Below, piece after piece: positions 1 to 13,600 of a stretch of 64,000 nt of DNA (positions within the stretch are counted from its first letter, which is position 1; every line of letters starts with the position of its first letter). Below the pieces are notes generated by a model that was not told the DNA's origin, did not search any database, and worked only from the letters and a program-made list of their open reading frames with translations. Both the position numbers and the translations under genes were made by a program. The stretch is from Brachionus manjavacas (Eukaryota > Rotifera > Eurotatoria > Ploima > Brachionidae). The stretch spans positions 4,526,001-4,590,000 of the forward strand of contig JAHQIY010000002.1 in NCBI GenBank assembly GCA_019054805.1. Reading direction: 5' to 3'.

Positions 1-258
1 TCGGACGGTAATGAGGAAAAAACTGTAACAAGGATGATTGGAGATAAAATTCATTCTGTAATTGAAAAGAAGTCAGCTAAAGGTATTGACGAAACAGAGG
101 AAACATTTCAAAATTTTGATAAAATTGATGAATTTAACAAAATGTGGGAACATTTTCCGACAAGTAAAAAATATGATGAGAATCCGAATGTTAATAAAAA
201 CGATTCGCAAACTCAGCCTCCTGGTTTAATTTCAAAACTTTTTTCATGGTTAAAATAA
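1..258 (+). CDS. HAX1-like protein, C-terminal part (gene runs off the left edge)
   Basis: The frame is open from base 1 and encodes the last 85 residues before TAA. The fragment begins with an acidic, charged segment containing EEKTVTRMIGDKIHSVIEKK, then a region with a conserved-looking FDKIDEFNKMWEHFP, a Ser/Asn/Gln-rich linker and a short hydrophobic end, LISKLFSWLK. The pattern of repeated 'G-x-E-E-x-x-T-V-T-R / G-D-x-x-H-x-V' turns followed by a D/F/W-rich stretch recalls the C-terminal part of HAX1 (mitochondrial and ER-associated anti-apoptotic adaptor) and, less well, myeloid leukaemia factor. A polyadenylation-type AATAAA lies near 323. The gene converges on APEX1, with about 200 bp between the two stop codons. 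Family placement rests on motif memory only. Confidence 0.55.
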   Translation, partial: SDGNEEKTVTRMIGDKIHSVIEKKSAKGIDETEETFQNFDKIDEFNKMWEHFPTSKKYDENPNVNKNDSQTQPPGLISKLFSWLK

Positions 259-464
259 ACTTTGTAGATATATTTTTTTAACAGTATAGAGCATTTTTTA
301 ATAATTGTTTTTCAACTATTCTAATAAAAATAATATTTTAGTTTTATTTATTTAATTCTTCAAAAAAAAATTTACAGGAAAAAGGAAATTTTATTAAAAA
401 AATTATTTTTTCTATATTTACGAAATTATAAAATAAATTTATCTAAATTTACATTCAAAAAAAA

Positions 465-1771
465 TTAATCAAATTTTAGAAACAATACAATCGGACAGTG
501 ATCACTTCCCATTATTTTAGGCCTTATTAAATTATCGACCAAATTTGGTTTAAGCTTTTCGGACATAACGAAATAATCCAGCCTCCAACCCACATTCTTT
601 TCCCTTGCATTCCTGAAATAGCTCCAGTAAGTGAAAGCATCAGTTTTTTTTGGATATAAAAATCGAAATGAGTCAAAATAGCCATCTGATAAAATTTTTG
701 TGAAGCATTCTCTTTCTTCTACTGTAAAACCTGCGGATTTTAAGTTCGAGTCTGGATTTTTAATATCGATAGGATTATGTGCCACATTCAAGTCTCCAGT
801 CCATATTACTGGTTTTTCGGATTCCAATTTAGCCAAGTATTTACGAAATTCAACTTCCCATTCCATTCTATAGCTCAAGCGAACCAAACCTCTTCCAGAA
901 TTAGGGATGTCTAAAAAAAATTTGAGTCCTTTTCACAAATTAATTTAATTACTAAAAATACATGTGTTAATCAAAAAGAATTTTTCATATTCTGCACAAA
1001 TAACTCTTCCTTCATTATCGTGCTTCTTCAAATCTTAATTAATACCAAGAATTTAATTAAATTATTTGTTTAAATTTTATTAATTTACTCATTCCATAGG
1101 AAATTTTGATAGGTTTTTGTTTTGTCATTAGACCAACACCTGAATAACCCTGAGTATCGCCTGAAAGCCAATAGCAAAAATATCCTGGCAGACTTGCTTT
1201 TGGTGGAATTTTAGACTTATCACATTTTGTTTCTTGACAGCAAAATATGTCCGGGTCTTCTGCTTTTAGGTAATCCAGACCACCTTTCTGGTTTAGAAAA
1301 TCTTATCAAGAAATAAAAAAAAAAAATTATTACATCTAACCATGCCCGGATTCCATTTATGTTCCAAGAAACAATTTTTAAATTGTAATCTTTGCCATTT
1401 GATGGTTCTTTAAACTCTTCTTTGTCATATTTTGATGGGACTTCTGTACTTGTCTTTTTTGATGATTTTTCAATGATGACCTCTTCATCATTTTTTTTAC
1501 AATCTTTCGAGACTTCTTTTGGAGACTTAGTAATATCATTTTCTTCAGCTGTTGGAGAGATTTCTTGACCTAGTGTTGATTCGATTATGTTTTCATCGTT
1601 ATCAAGAGCAATGATTCCGTCATTGTCTTTTTTGCTACGTTTAGAAGCACTAAATGGGTCTTTGACTACTGGAGACTTTGAAACCGACGATTCTGCCTTT
1701 AAATTTAAATTAAAAAAATTTTTCTATTTTTTCAAAAAAAATACTTTTCTTTTAGACTTTTTTGGTGGCAT
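465..1771 (-). CDS. APEX1: Apurinic/apyrimidinic endonuclease 1 (exonuclease III family), complete, five exons
   Basis: Exons on the minus strand are 1771-1745, 1696-1334, 1287-1089, 1033-962 and 910-465, giving 368 residues. All introns are GT-AG and 46-55 nt long. The enzyme cuts DNA 5' of abasic sites in nuclear base excision repair. The start MPPKKSKRK looks like a nuclear localisation signal and is followed by about 105 residues of charged, low-complexity sequence. The catalytic domain then shows SWNINGIRAW (metal-binding Asn121), QETKC (Glu149), GYSGVGL, YIPNSGRGLV, GDLNVAH (Asp260, Asn262), NVGWRLDYF and GSDHCPI (Asp357, His358). Human APE1 is 318 residues; the extra length is in the N-terminal linker. 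The residue matching human redox Cys65 is Val118, so only the repair function is expected to be shared. The phase joins restore human-like sequence exactly, for example T|AC to make the Tyr of YIPN. Confidence 0.96.
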
Positions 1772-4700
1772 TTTTATGTTATTTGCACTAAAAAGTTTTT
1801 TAGGGTTTTCAATTGAATTGTATCTAAAATAAAATTCAAATTGTTGAATCTTGAGACGATTCCAAATTTTTCCAAAATTAATCAACATGTTAATCCTTAA
1901 TTAAAATTGGAGTAAATAAGCAAAAAAAATCGAATTTTCATGTCGGTACTTGTTTCATTATTTTTAATAAATTGAAAAGAAAATTTTTTGAAACTATGCA
2001 ATTAACATTTTTCTTTAAAAAAGCAAATCTTTTATTATTTTTAGTTCATTTGAATAATTTTTTGATTGAAAAATCGAGTCGTATTTAAATTTACTTAATT
2101 AGTTAAAAAAAAAGATTAAGATTAATAACTATTAATTGGGATCTAATAACTTGAAAAGTGTAGCTATTAAATATGCTATTTATATATAAGTATATGCTAT
2201 TTATATTTTGAACACTGTTTATTAAATTTATTTTTGAATAAAATTTTAATTTAAACAAAAGCGTTTAACAGTTTAAATTAGGAATAATATTTTAATAATT
2301 AAAATCAAAAAAGATTTAAACTTTTAAAATTTAATTAAATTTTTATTTAGATTTTTTATCTTGCAAATTTTTTTATTTAATAAATGCAATTTACATCAGA
2401 AAGATATTTAGTTGTTTGGTTCTGAATTTTTGAAAAATTTATTTGGCTTGTATAGATTTATCGAAACAAAATCATAAACATGAATCTGAGTTTTCTAGAA
2501 GAAGCGAAATCAATATTTATTTTAATATTTTGAGACATTAATTCCAAAAGCAATTAAAAATATTAATTATTGAGCATTTTCAGTCGGTCTAAATTATCTA
2601 ATATTTATCAAAGCTAAGATTGGATTTAATTAAAAAAGAAAAAAAAAGAAAATATGTTTTGAATTAGGCATCCAAATTAACAAGAGAAAATATGTTCTTG
2701 AATTTTTTCAGAAATATGGGCAAAAGTTGAGCTTAAAAACTTTGGTTAAATATGTGATATTTAACCATTGATTGTAATCCTGATTAGCAATGTTTACATC
2801 GCAGAGAATGCATTTAATTAACATAAGGTTTAATTAAGCACCTAAATGATCAGCGAAATTTTCTCTATCATTCCGTTAGATCTAAGGTTTTCCTTTTTTT
2901 AAACCGTTCTGCTAATTAAAAGATCTGGTATTTAAATGGTTTGGTGTTTTTGTTTCAAATTGCTTTCTATTCTTTTTTACTACATATTACTTGGGCTTTG
3001 AAAAACCAACTAAAAATTTATTTTTGTCTCTGATGCTTCAATTTTTTCTAATCAATATATTAATTTTATGATCATGGTCTCTGCAGAATTTCATGATAAG
3101 TCAATCTATTCTTCCTGACCAAATTCAGCAGAATAATGTCAAAATATTTAAAACTAAAATTCTAAATTATAGTTCAAATAAAGTTTTTTTTATTTTTATT
3201 TTTCAAATGAGTTAGCAAAATATTATTTTTGATTTTTCTATTTTTAATAACTGGAATTGCAATATTAGTTGCTGTGAAAAAAAGAATTTAACTTTTGACG
3301 TGTGTTCAATTCCCCAAATAAATTTTTAATTAGAAAAGTTACTAATAAGTTTTAGTTTCAATATCACAAAAATTTCAATAAATATTTATTTTACTGGGAA
3401 CTGATTAAAAATTTCCTAATTTAATTTGTCTATGAGCTTTTTTCCGCATAGCAAATTGGCTCTTGCTCATAATAGAAAATCTTATCCAATTTAAAAAATC
3501 AATAAACATTTTAATTGTAAATTTTAGCCCCAAGACGTTAGTACAAGTGAATGCTTAATCAAAATGATTATTTAAGTATTCACGTAGGCAACAAGAACAC
3601 AGGGAAATTGGATATGTAACCGAATAATCTATTCCAGGGAAATTTTTCCAAAAATTTTTTTATCTTTTAATCTTCAAAATGCGAGATACAAAGCCCTTAA
3701 ATAAAAACAGATATTTTTTTAATGGAATTTTTTGAAAGAAAGTTTATTTTCCGCATTAATTGCCTAAATTTTGCATCATCGTACGAGAACACTGTTTTTC
3801 ACTAGAACTTCTGACAATTAATTCAAGTTTTTTGCAAGATGGGGTTCAATTCATACTAAGCGTCAGGAAAAACTCATCAATTGCTTTTAACTCAAAAGCA
3901 ATTTCAATTTGAAGCCCGACTAAATTTACTATTAGACTAGATTTGATAAAAAAATTAAATTTTATATCGATCTATTGAATTTTGAAGATTCAGCTTCTAG
4001 TTGAAGCGTTCATTAATTTATTAATTTAATTAGCCAAATAAAATTCTAATCATTTCTTCATATTAATACTTAAGAATTTTAAATTTTAAATCAATAATTT
4101 CTTTATTTTTGAATATTTTTTCCCAAAATAAATCAATTACATCTGACTGGTTTTTACTGTGAAAATGAGTCAAGGGTTTTTCAAGTTCCATTAGGAATTA
4201 ATCAAGATAAAGCATTAATTTTCGCTCTCTGATTTTTTGTATTCGATTTAAATTTAAATAATCATAATTAGTAAGTATTTATTTTCATGATATTTTTCAA
4301 TGATGCCAATTTTAACCTGAACAAAAGAAGGAAAAATAAATTAAGATCGAACAATATGTCAAATGAATATCTACTTATTTGAAAATTTGAATAAGATTAT
4401 CGATTTTTTAGCTCAAATGTTAGAAAAAAAAATATAAAAAAGATTGTCTTTCCGTCGAGAGAAAAGAAAATTTCGCTCAGAGCTTTGTATAAGGTTATTT
4501 TTGATTTGCTATATAGTATCATTCATTTGACAAAATGTTAAAGATTTTTTAAAAGTGACACTTGATTTGCCAGGAGGAATCAAAAACTTTGACGCGTGTC
4601 AACTCTAATGATTCTACAAGGATTTAATAGAAAAAAAAAGTTAAGGAATTAAAATTCAGAAGTGACAAAACCATTATGACAATTGAGTACCATCAAACAA

Positions 4701-7639
4701 AAGGGAATTGTGGTTGAATAATTTTTTAGTGCTCTTAATCACGAGATAGAAAGACCCAAAAGATAATAAAATCTAATATGGAAGTATTTTCAAATTAAGC
4801 AAAACCAGTATTGATTCCCTTAATGTCAACAAATCCCAAATCACGTCACTTATTGCTACATTAATACGTGTGATAGAAAAAGTATTGACGGTAGTCTGTT
4901 GAATAATGATATCTTTTTTCTTTAATTGACCCTCTCTAAGCTTTTTCATTAGAGTTGAAATCAAATTTATTTGTTATTATCATTTTATCAGAATAAAAAT
5001 TTTGATGATAGAAAAATTCCAAAATGAAAAGAAAATAGGAAACTGTTGAGGTTTCCTTTAATTAAAGTAAAATTATCCTTTTTCATTGATTGATTTTTAT
5101 GCTTTCCATTTATTTTTTGTCATTTTCTAACATAAATTTAAGTTAATTTAGATTTTTCGTAAAAACAATATTTTTTAAATTATGCTGATTTTTATCTAAA
5201 AGATTTTTTTATAATAAGAAATTTGACGATAAGAAAAAATAAAAATTTAAGAAAATTTATTTAATTAAATTTTATTAAATTATTGATTATTATTATTTTA
5301 TTAATTTATTTTATTAATTTATTTTGAATTTTATTTTAGATTTTTGCGATTAACCAAGATTTAATTTTTTAGCAAAAATTTTTTTCTGAGAATATCAAAA
5401 AATCGGAAGAGTCAAAGATACAATTAATTAAAAAATAAATTTGATTTTTAAAAAAAGCAATAAACAAGTCGTTTTGACATAAAAAAATCAAATTATTATT
5501 TCATTAAGAAAATTCACTGGAGAATTACTAATTTATTTTAAGAAATGTATTCAATAAATTTTAAAAGAGGAGAAAAAGTTTCTATTTCATTATTATCATA
5601 CGGAATGTTTTTCTGTGTATCTTTCTCTAGATTTTTTTTTTATTCAAATAAAATCGAATTTCTAAAATATATTCATTGTCTGAAATGTTTAAAATATTAC
5701 GTTTGAAGAGTTTTTAGCTTTATCATTTAAATAAGAATTTCAAATTCAAGTTAAGAAATTCAGAAATTTTTTTAATTCTGGTTTTTAAATTAAATTTCTA
5801 ATAATAAACTACATCTAGTCTATTTTTCTGCGAAAAAAAAAATTTTGGTCTTCATTAAATATCAAAAATTTATTTCTTTGTTTTTAATTTTTTTGCTTGT
5901 TCCTTTCTATTTTTTCCTCGATTGAATTTCATAATCCAATAATTCAATAAAAATGCAAAGAAAGATAATTCTATTTTCTGTTAAAATCATAGTTAGAAGA
6001 GGACCTCGGCCAGTTTTGAGAAATCTTCCTTTTAGCACTATGTTAAGAGTTTTTGATAAGAACTTCTTTACCGAAAGACTTAAATAATGTTTTTAAAATT
6101 TTTGGATGCAATCCATTTGGGTCTAAATTTAATTTTAAAAATTGATCTTAAATAAAAAAATTAGCTTATTTTTAAATTACACGTTTTTTTATTAAAAAAT
6201 AGTGAACTACAACAGGAGACTTGCGGAGTGACACTAGATGTAGTGTAGTTATGGTAGCTGCCTGTCGGTTTAATATTTGGTTTAATTCTATTGTCAACTG
6301 GGGTTCAGTATTCTTTCTTTTTAAAATTTCTTATTCAATTTACTTCATTTTTGACATTTATCTTTCTAGTAAATAAAATGTTTCGTTTAAAAACTAAGTT
6401 CTCATACTCATAATTTATTTGGAATATTTGCTCAAAAAATAGATAATTTTTGACAACTTTTTCATTTAGGTAATTATTATTGACTGAATATGACGCAGGA
6501 AATTTCGACAAATAATGTTTAAAGCTTAAACAAAAAATAAAAATATTTTTTAATAAAGGATTTTTTATTAATTTAAAAGAAAATAAATTTGAAATTTGGT
6601 GTTAGTTTCTCAAACATAACTAGATCGTAACTGATAATATCATAATTTTAAATTTTTCACAGTTCTCAAATGTCAATAATAATTTTAAGAAAAAAAGTTT
6701 TTTTAAATATTTATTTCAAATTAAAATTCAATTTTCAAGAATTCAAAAAAAATTCAAAAATTATTCTAGACTAATTCAGTTCTTTAATTTCTCAGAAATA
6801 ATAAGTAAGAATAATCACTATTCTTATTTAAAAATATTTAAATTATTTCAATTAAGATGAAATTTTCTATCTCTTTTAATAAATATTGAGAGTAAATTTA
6901 GATTGCCTAGTTCAAACTCATTTAACAATTGTTAATGCATCAAAAAGAAGAATTTAAATTGATTTATTTAGATTTAATTCAAATAGAATGTTTTATGATA
7001 TAAAAAATGGGATAAACCGATTAATGTAAGCTGGATCTGAATTAACTCATCAAACAACGAAATTTACAACAAAAAAAACTAGATTAGAATCGAATTTTTC
7101 AAAGCCAAATTCTAACAAGATATAATCGGCCAGAAAATTGAGCGAGAATTAAATTAATTTCAAGAGCAAAAACTCCTAAGGAAACTAAACAGGGAAACTT
7201 GAATTAATTAATCAATTATTGATTGTTTATATCAGTTTCCTCAATTCTTTAAACAAAATTAAATTCAAGTATACTCTCGTTTCTATTTCATATAAATCGT
7301 TTGACTCTAAACAAACATTGGTAAAACTCGATTTCAATTAAAAACTTAATCGATTTTGATAGATCGAAGCGAATTTTTTGAGGACTCGCAGCCATAGAAT
7401 GCAATAAAGTGAAAGTTTTTATTTCTTGTTTTCGAGCTTGTTTTGTTTACTAACGAGCAATGATTTATTGTTAGTTCTATTCTTCCAAAAGATTACAACA
7501 ATCTTAAAAGATAAAAACACAATTTTGCACTCATATACCCGATAGTAAAAAAGCATGAATTTAATCGATTCAATCAATGGAAACAAATTTGATCTGAAAA
7601 CATTATATAAAAATTTTTACAGTTATTTTAATCTACAAA
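1772..7639. other. AT-rich intergenic region between divergent APEX1 and the glutamate receptor
   Basis: About 5.9 kb of very AT-rich sequence with no open frame that looks like protein. A 63-codon frame at 4773-4964 (-) has no homology or splice context I can defend. The region presumably holds the promoters of both flanking, divergently transcribed genes. The one recognisable element is the LINE tail near 6200. Confidence 0.7.
6195..6275 (-). mobile_element. 3' tail of a LINE (hairpin tail family), 5'-truncated
   Basis: Read on the minus strand, the segment has the order AGCTACCATA - hairpin - CTCCGCAAG - TGTTGTAGTT, which it shares with the tails near 20461-20520 and 34370-34440. The hairpin is ACACTA-CATC-TAGTGT (plus strand 6231-6246). 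The other two copies have different stem bases that still pair. No RT sequence is attached, so this is a heavily 5'-truncated or eroded copy. Confidence 0.6.
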
Positions 7640-10600
7640 ATGCTTACAAAACTAATCTACAAATCAATCAAGTTCATCAATTTTAAAATCAAAATCAAAG
7701 CTTTTATACTTTTAATATTGATAATATTTATTCCGTTTGCTCGGTCGTCTTTACTAATAGGTATTGTATTCATATTTTAAAAAGTTCTAACAATTATTTT
7801 CATAATACTAACCCTTAAAATTTATTTTATTTTTCATTTGGAGCTTAAAATGTGGAAAAGACCAAAAAAAATTGAAATTTAAAAAATAATTATTAACTTA
7901 ACTTAATGAACAAAAAAATTAAGTAAAGTATAAAATTTTAACAATTAAAGCATAAAAGGTCAAATCTCGCAAATTAAAAAAAATCAAGCATCAAAAAATA
8001 TTCTTTGTTACGTAAAAATGTCTCCAGATCTAAATAACATGTAAATACTTTAATCAAAGTCCATTCATTCTTAATTCTAGTTTTTAGTGGAATTATCAAA
8101 TTTTGGTAAATATTTTTAATGCTAAAAAGTAGTAAATATTCAAAATTAAATAATTGTTGTGCTAAAGTTTTAATTGTATGCGATAAAGACATTAATAAAA
8201 ACTGTGAATTTAAAAAGAAATAATATAGACCACAATAAATTAATTTCTTTTTGACAATTTAGCATAAATGTAAATCTTATCAAGTGAAACGCTCATAGCA
8301 TCATTTTAATCTGCAATTCAATTTTTGCACAAACTGTATTTTTGTAATTCTTTTCCTAGTTCTGTATTTTGTGACAGCTCATCGTAAAACTAAGATGCTG
8401 TCACAATTTTGCTAAATAAGAATAAAAAAATAAAAAAATTTACATTTTTTAATTAAAATTAAAAAAATATCAAACACATTCAGGAGATTTCTTAATTAAA
8501 ATTATTTAAATTATTTGAAATTAATTAAGTTTTCTGTCAAATTGTTTATCTTAACTCCTAATAAGTTTCAAAATATTAAATATAACAATTTGTTTGTCAT
8601 CTTGGGTAGAAGCTAATTTTAGAGTGTAAAGGTAGTGAAAGTATAAACATTTTTTGGGCTATCTCTAAAATACGGAAACACGCAACACGGAATTGAATGT
8701 GTTAAATTTAAGAAAAGAATATACACGAAATAAATTGTTTATTAAACTACCTTATTCTCTCGTTTTATAATGTTGCACCACAAATCAAGACGCGCTTTTG
8801 AACCATGCACTAAAGTAAATCTCACCTATGCTAAAACATTTTTGATTAAGAAAGCATGGTCTAAAACGGGTTAAGGGCCGCATCAAATTCAAAAATTTTT
8901 AATTTAATGCGTCATCAAGACTTGAGTTCAAAACAAAAAATCTAAAAATTGAAAAAATTAGTTTTTCTAACATTTACTTAATACTTGGGGCTGCATCAAA
9001 TGCATAGAAAAAAAATTGTTTTTATTTTTTGTGTCCCTTTCATTTAATTGAAGTAATTTTTTGAAATAACTAAATCCTAAAATGTATCGATTTTTCATAG
9101 ATTTCTATGAGAAATAGTTTGGTATTTAAGAGCCATTCCATGATCAGTCTGTGCTCTAAGGATAGGCTATTTTTTACCAGTGCAAAGCTGCACGTAGCTG
9201 TTGAATGGCTGTAGACATTTTAGAACACAAAATCGAGAAATGACTGATACCGGAAAGAGATGTACTAACTATAAGCCGAAAATTAGTATTTTGGTGCCAA
9301 GATTAAATTTTAAAAATTGCATTAAAAATTGAATTTCAGATTTGAGTACTGCACCAAATTATATTCATTTTAAAGCGGTAGGCAAATTGAAGTTATTGAT
9401 AAGAATTTAAAAGTCATGCTCAAAAATTATTAATTTTTTTTCTTTTTATTAGAAATAAAATCTAGTACTTTATTTTATTTTATTAAAAATTTTTATCATT
9501 ATTATTATTCTAAGGGAAAAATGTATTTGACGCATAAACACAAAAAAATTAAGTAAAGTAAAAAGATTTAGTCATTATAACATATAAAAATTAGTCTCGC
9601 ATATAATAAAATAAGTTAACTATAAAAAAAAACATTACTTAATCAATATTCAAAGCTGACTTGGCCTTTGGTGGTCGACCGCCTCTTTTTTTTAACTTGA
9701 GTTTCTTCAGTATTACTTAGTTCAACGTTAGCCTTGAGTTTAGTTGGACTAGCTCATTTTTTTGTCGGTTCAACAGTTTCTGAATTTTGAAAGACCTCAT
9801 AAACTTGATCAACTTGATCAAAATGATCTACTGCAGTAACTTAAGCCATTTCAGATGGAGCCACTTTAGATACTTGAGCTGCTGTAGAAAAGTTTTGATG
9901 AAAGGCCTTTTCTTTTTTTAACTCGTCGAGGTCGAGTAACGAATTACTTTGGACAAAGATTTTTTATGCTTTAATAAAAAAAAATCTTAACTTTTTATTC
10001 ATAATGCGATGGTTTAATTTTTTTGCTATAACATTATTTTTTATGCTTCAAAACCCCTCGTCTAAACATTATGAATAATTCTGCATTGATAAAAAATTTT
10101 GTAGAAGTTTCGAACTGAATAGTTAGTAAAAAAAAAATGGTTCTGCCAAATAATTTATACTTAAAAATGATTAAAACCTTTTTTAAAAATAATATATTTA
10201 CAGCATGATCAATAAATTTTGATCATAAACTACAATATTCTAATGCAGCCTCAAGATTAAAAGTTCAAGTGAAATTTTGGCTTTAATAGCGGAAGAATGT
10301 AAATTTGAAATATTTAATCAATGGTGGCTATCTAGGTTTAGAAAACTGGACAAAATTTAAGTTAAAAAAACTATAAGAAAATTATTAAAAAAAACTTTTC
10401 TTATTTTTAGTAAAAAATAAAATAATGAAAACCGAAAGCATTGATCTATGTCCAATACCTCCTTATTTTTCAATTTAAACTTTCTATTTTAGAAATTTAC
10501 AGCAATTTAATGCTGAGCTTGATTTTTCAATTTTACTTTTTTAGAAATTCTCTAAATCAATTCAATTTTACTATTTTACTATTTAATTTTTTTTGGAAAA

Positions 10601-13600
10601 TTCTCATAGGGTTCATTAATCCTATTTAACTATTATTTAAAGGAGTAATACTAATATGATTTTAGAAAAGTAAAGTAAAATAAGGACTAAATTACTAAAA
10701 AGACTCAAACTTCTGCTCATTCGAAACCCTAAATCAGAGCTTCGCCCCGGGCCCTTTTGACCTAAGCCCTTATTCCCTGAACCGGGACTTTGCCTCGGAT
10801 CCCGACGCGTTGAATCCGCTTTTATTTTAGATGAGTTTTTATTAAAAAAGCGGTTTTTTTGTTTAAAAATATCGATATTGTTATTTAATTCATACAATTT
10901 TTCTTTCATTTAATTAACACGATCCCCTAAACCTGAGTTGCGTTCCGGACCACGTCTTATCAAAAATTTGATAAAACAAAAAGTTGCTACCGACTTCTTT
11001 CGCTAAGTCAATATGGTCAATTTTAGTGTTAATTTTCTGGACAATCCTTGATTTTCTCCATTAAGATTATTTTTATTTTATTCTTCAAAAAATTAAAAAA
11101 TTGTTTATTCAAATAATCGAATAATAGTTTTTTAAATTTTTTTCAAAACTGAATTCTCTCAGGATCTTAAAAAACGCAACTTAAATTATTTGAATTAATA
11201 TATAAATATATCTGACTAGTTATTATTAACTTTAGGAAATTTTCTAAAATAGTAAAAAAGTAAAAATTGAATTCATAAAGCAAATTTCAAAATATTAATA
11301 ATGAACTTTTTGTGAATTTTTCTAAAATATTAAAATAGTAAAAAAGTATTTTTTTCGTCAACTGGACATGTATCAAAGCATTTAAAAAAAAATTTCAAAC
11401 TTAATTTTGGTTTACTTAACTCTTGATATATAAACAGTTTACCTCTAATTTTGTTTTTTTGAATTGAAAATTTTTATTTAAAATTTGTAGAATTAAGTAG
11501 TAGTAGGAGAAAGCGAAAGGGACAAATTAATAAAATCAATTTATCCTTTTTCTTTAAAATTCAAAAATTAGGCCTGTACCAATCCAATACCAACAATCTG
11601 TGCCAAATATTTTCAGATCAATTCAATTATTCTGTTAAAAATTCAGCAACAATATTTTTACACCTATTTGTATGTGTGGAAACAAATTATAATTAGGTTT
11701 TTGGCCGAACTGAATTATTTTTTTGACTTTTTCATTGTTTTTTTATGAATTAAAAAAATTTCACTTTCTATACCCATTGCCGAATTGACCAAAACCTATT
11801 TTAATGCCTTAAAAAGACCATTTTGAATAATAATTTTTTTTCATAGGAGGTCTTTTCTCGCTCGATAGCCAAAATGGAACAATAAATTACGAAACGGACG
11901 AAGAAATTATATTTAAACACGCGATTTATATATCGAATCAACTAAAAAATACGCTACACAATACGCTACCGTACTATCCGACTTTGCTTCACAAAATAGT
12001 CCATGTTCCTGAAAGCGATAGGCTAAATACGATCAAAAAAAGTAAATTAGAAAAAAAAGAGTTTCCTATTTTTTATTCATTTATCTTATTTAGTATGCAA
12101 AGAAACTCAAGGAAACATGATTGCAATAATTGATCCCAGACTTGGATCGTTTAAGCTCTATTCAAGATCGTTGAGTGAAAATTTAGATTTGATCCATTTT
12201 GACATTGAGCAGAATTCGGAACCAAGTTATTCGTTTAACCTTTTTCCAGCACTGGACGTAATATGCCAAGCATTTTCAGATTTGATTAAAAAATTTGAAT
12301 GGAAACACGCTGCTATTATTTACAATTCTGATACTAATTTAGACAACATTAATTGTCTGCTTACCGGTCCGAGTAGATCAATAGCTAAATTGGACATAGC
12401 TATGCGCATGGCCAACCATAGATTCGAATACAGGTCAATTTTGAGGGACATTTCCAGTCGAACCATCAAAAATATTATCATTGATCTGAATCCCAAAGAG
12501 ACAGAGGCAATGCTCAAAATGGCACTGCAACTTGGCATGATTAATTCGACATTCAACTACATATTAACTAGTTTAGATGCAGAGACCATGAATTTAGATG
12601 ATTTTAAATACAATCGTGCAAATATTACTGCTTTTCGTTTGGTAAAATCTGAATCCGATCTTCACCGAAAAATTACACTAAACTTAACTGATTACTTATT
12701 CCATAATTGGAAAGATAATGAGAAAAGCAATATATTGTTAAAAGTAAGATTTTTTACATAACGCGAAATTACGTAATTTTTAAAAAGTTTGGGTCTTTTT
12801 TAAAAAGAATTTTTTGTAGAAATTATTAAAAAATTAAAATGCTAGTGAGATGCGGCGTAATTATAATTATTCAAAAATTACGCTAGAAAATTTGAATAAA
12901 ACAGAAATAAATATTATTTTAAATCTACCTTAATTATAAATGTGGTTTTTCTAATTAATTTATATTCGATTCTTGTTTTTATAGTACCGTATTGCCTCTT
13001 TAAAGGGCCCAGGGCTAATATTTACTCCTCTGAAATAAGACAATGGGCCACACTTAAGTATCTTACAACGTAGCAATATTCTTTTATTTGAATTTATCTA
13101 TTTAATTTATGTTTTTATCTTTTAAAACTCTATCAAAAGTTAAATTAGAAAAAACGGATGTCAGTAAAACTCACCACAAATTTAGATTAAATCATCACTA
13201 ATTCAGTAATTGAAAACTTTTTCTTTTAAGAAAAAATTTTCTTTTTTTTTTCAAAAAACCAGTAAGACAAGTTTTAAGTTAAATCTGCAGTAAATATATA
13301 AGAATTTAACAATAATAGTACTATTTAATTAATCAATTATTTTTTGACAGTAATTGTCTTCTCTTTTTTTCTTTTAAATGAATGACTACGTGAGAGGTCT
13401 TAATCAAATTACACTAGGAAATTTAAATATATCTTTACTCGGAACCAAATTCACATTATAAATATCGTAAAAAAATGAAAATTAAGTAAATTTTCTTATC
13501 TATTTTATTTTTTTTAAACATAAATAAAAAAATTAAAACCATAGATTTGTTCACAATTTTGTCTAGATTTAAAAAAAAAAAAAATGGGCTCATAATTGAT

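Larger units (their letters stand above)
7761..11846 (+). other. First intron of the glutamate receptor gene (4.1 kb)
   Basis: The intron separates the signal-peptide exon from the ligand-binding-core exons. The join G|GA restores SLLIGGLF, the family hallmark. It holds a hairpin at 8369-8406, two related AT-rich stretches (about 7905-7975 and 9530-9615) sharing AAAAAATTAAGTAAAGTA, a decayed antisense coding remnant at 9640-9965 and a GC-rich island at 10720-10960. The remainder is featureless AT-rich DNA. Confidence 0.8.

Noticed and set aside
4773-4964. 63-codon minus frame as a small gene
   Set aside because: No recognisable motif, no splice or promoter context, and such lengths occur by chance here.
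7974-8192. 72-codon minus frame in receptor intron 1
   Set aside because: Low-complexity Leu/Phe/Lys composition; no family recognised.
12985-13040. Possible extra receptor exon after ATAG at 12984
   Set aside because: It gives only about 17 codons before a stop and has no place in the alignment; exon 12743 joins cleanly to 14533.
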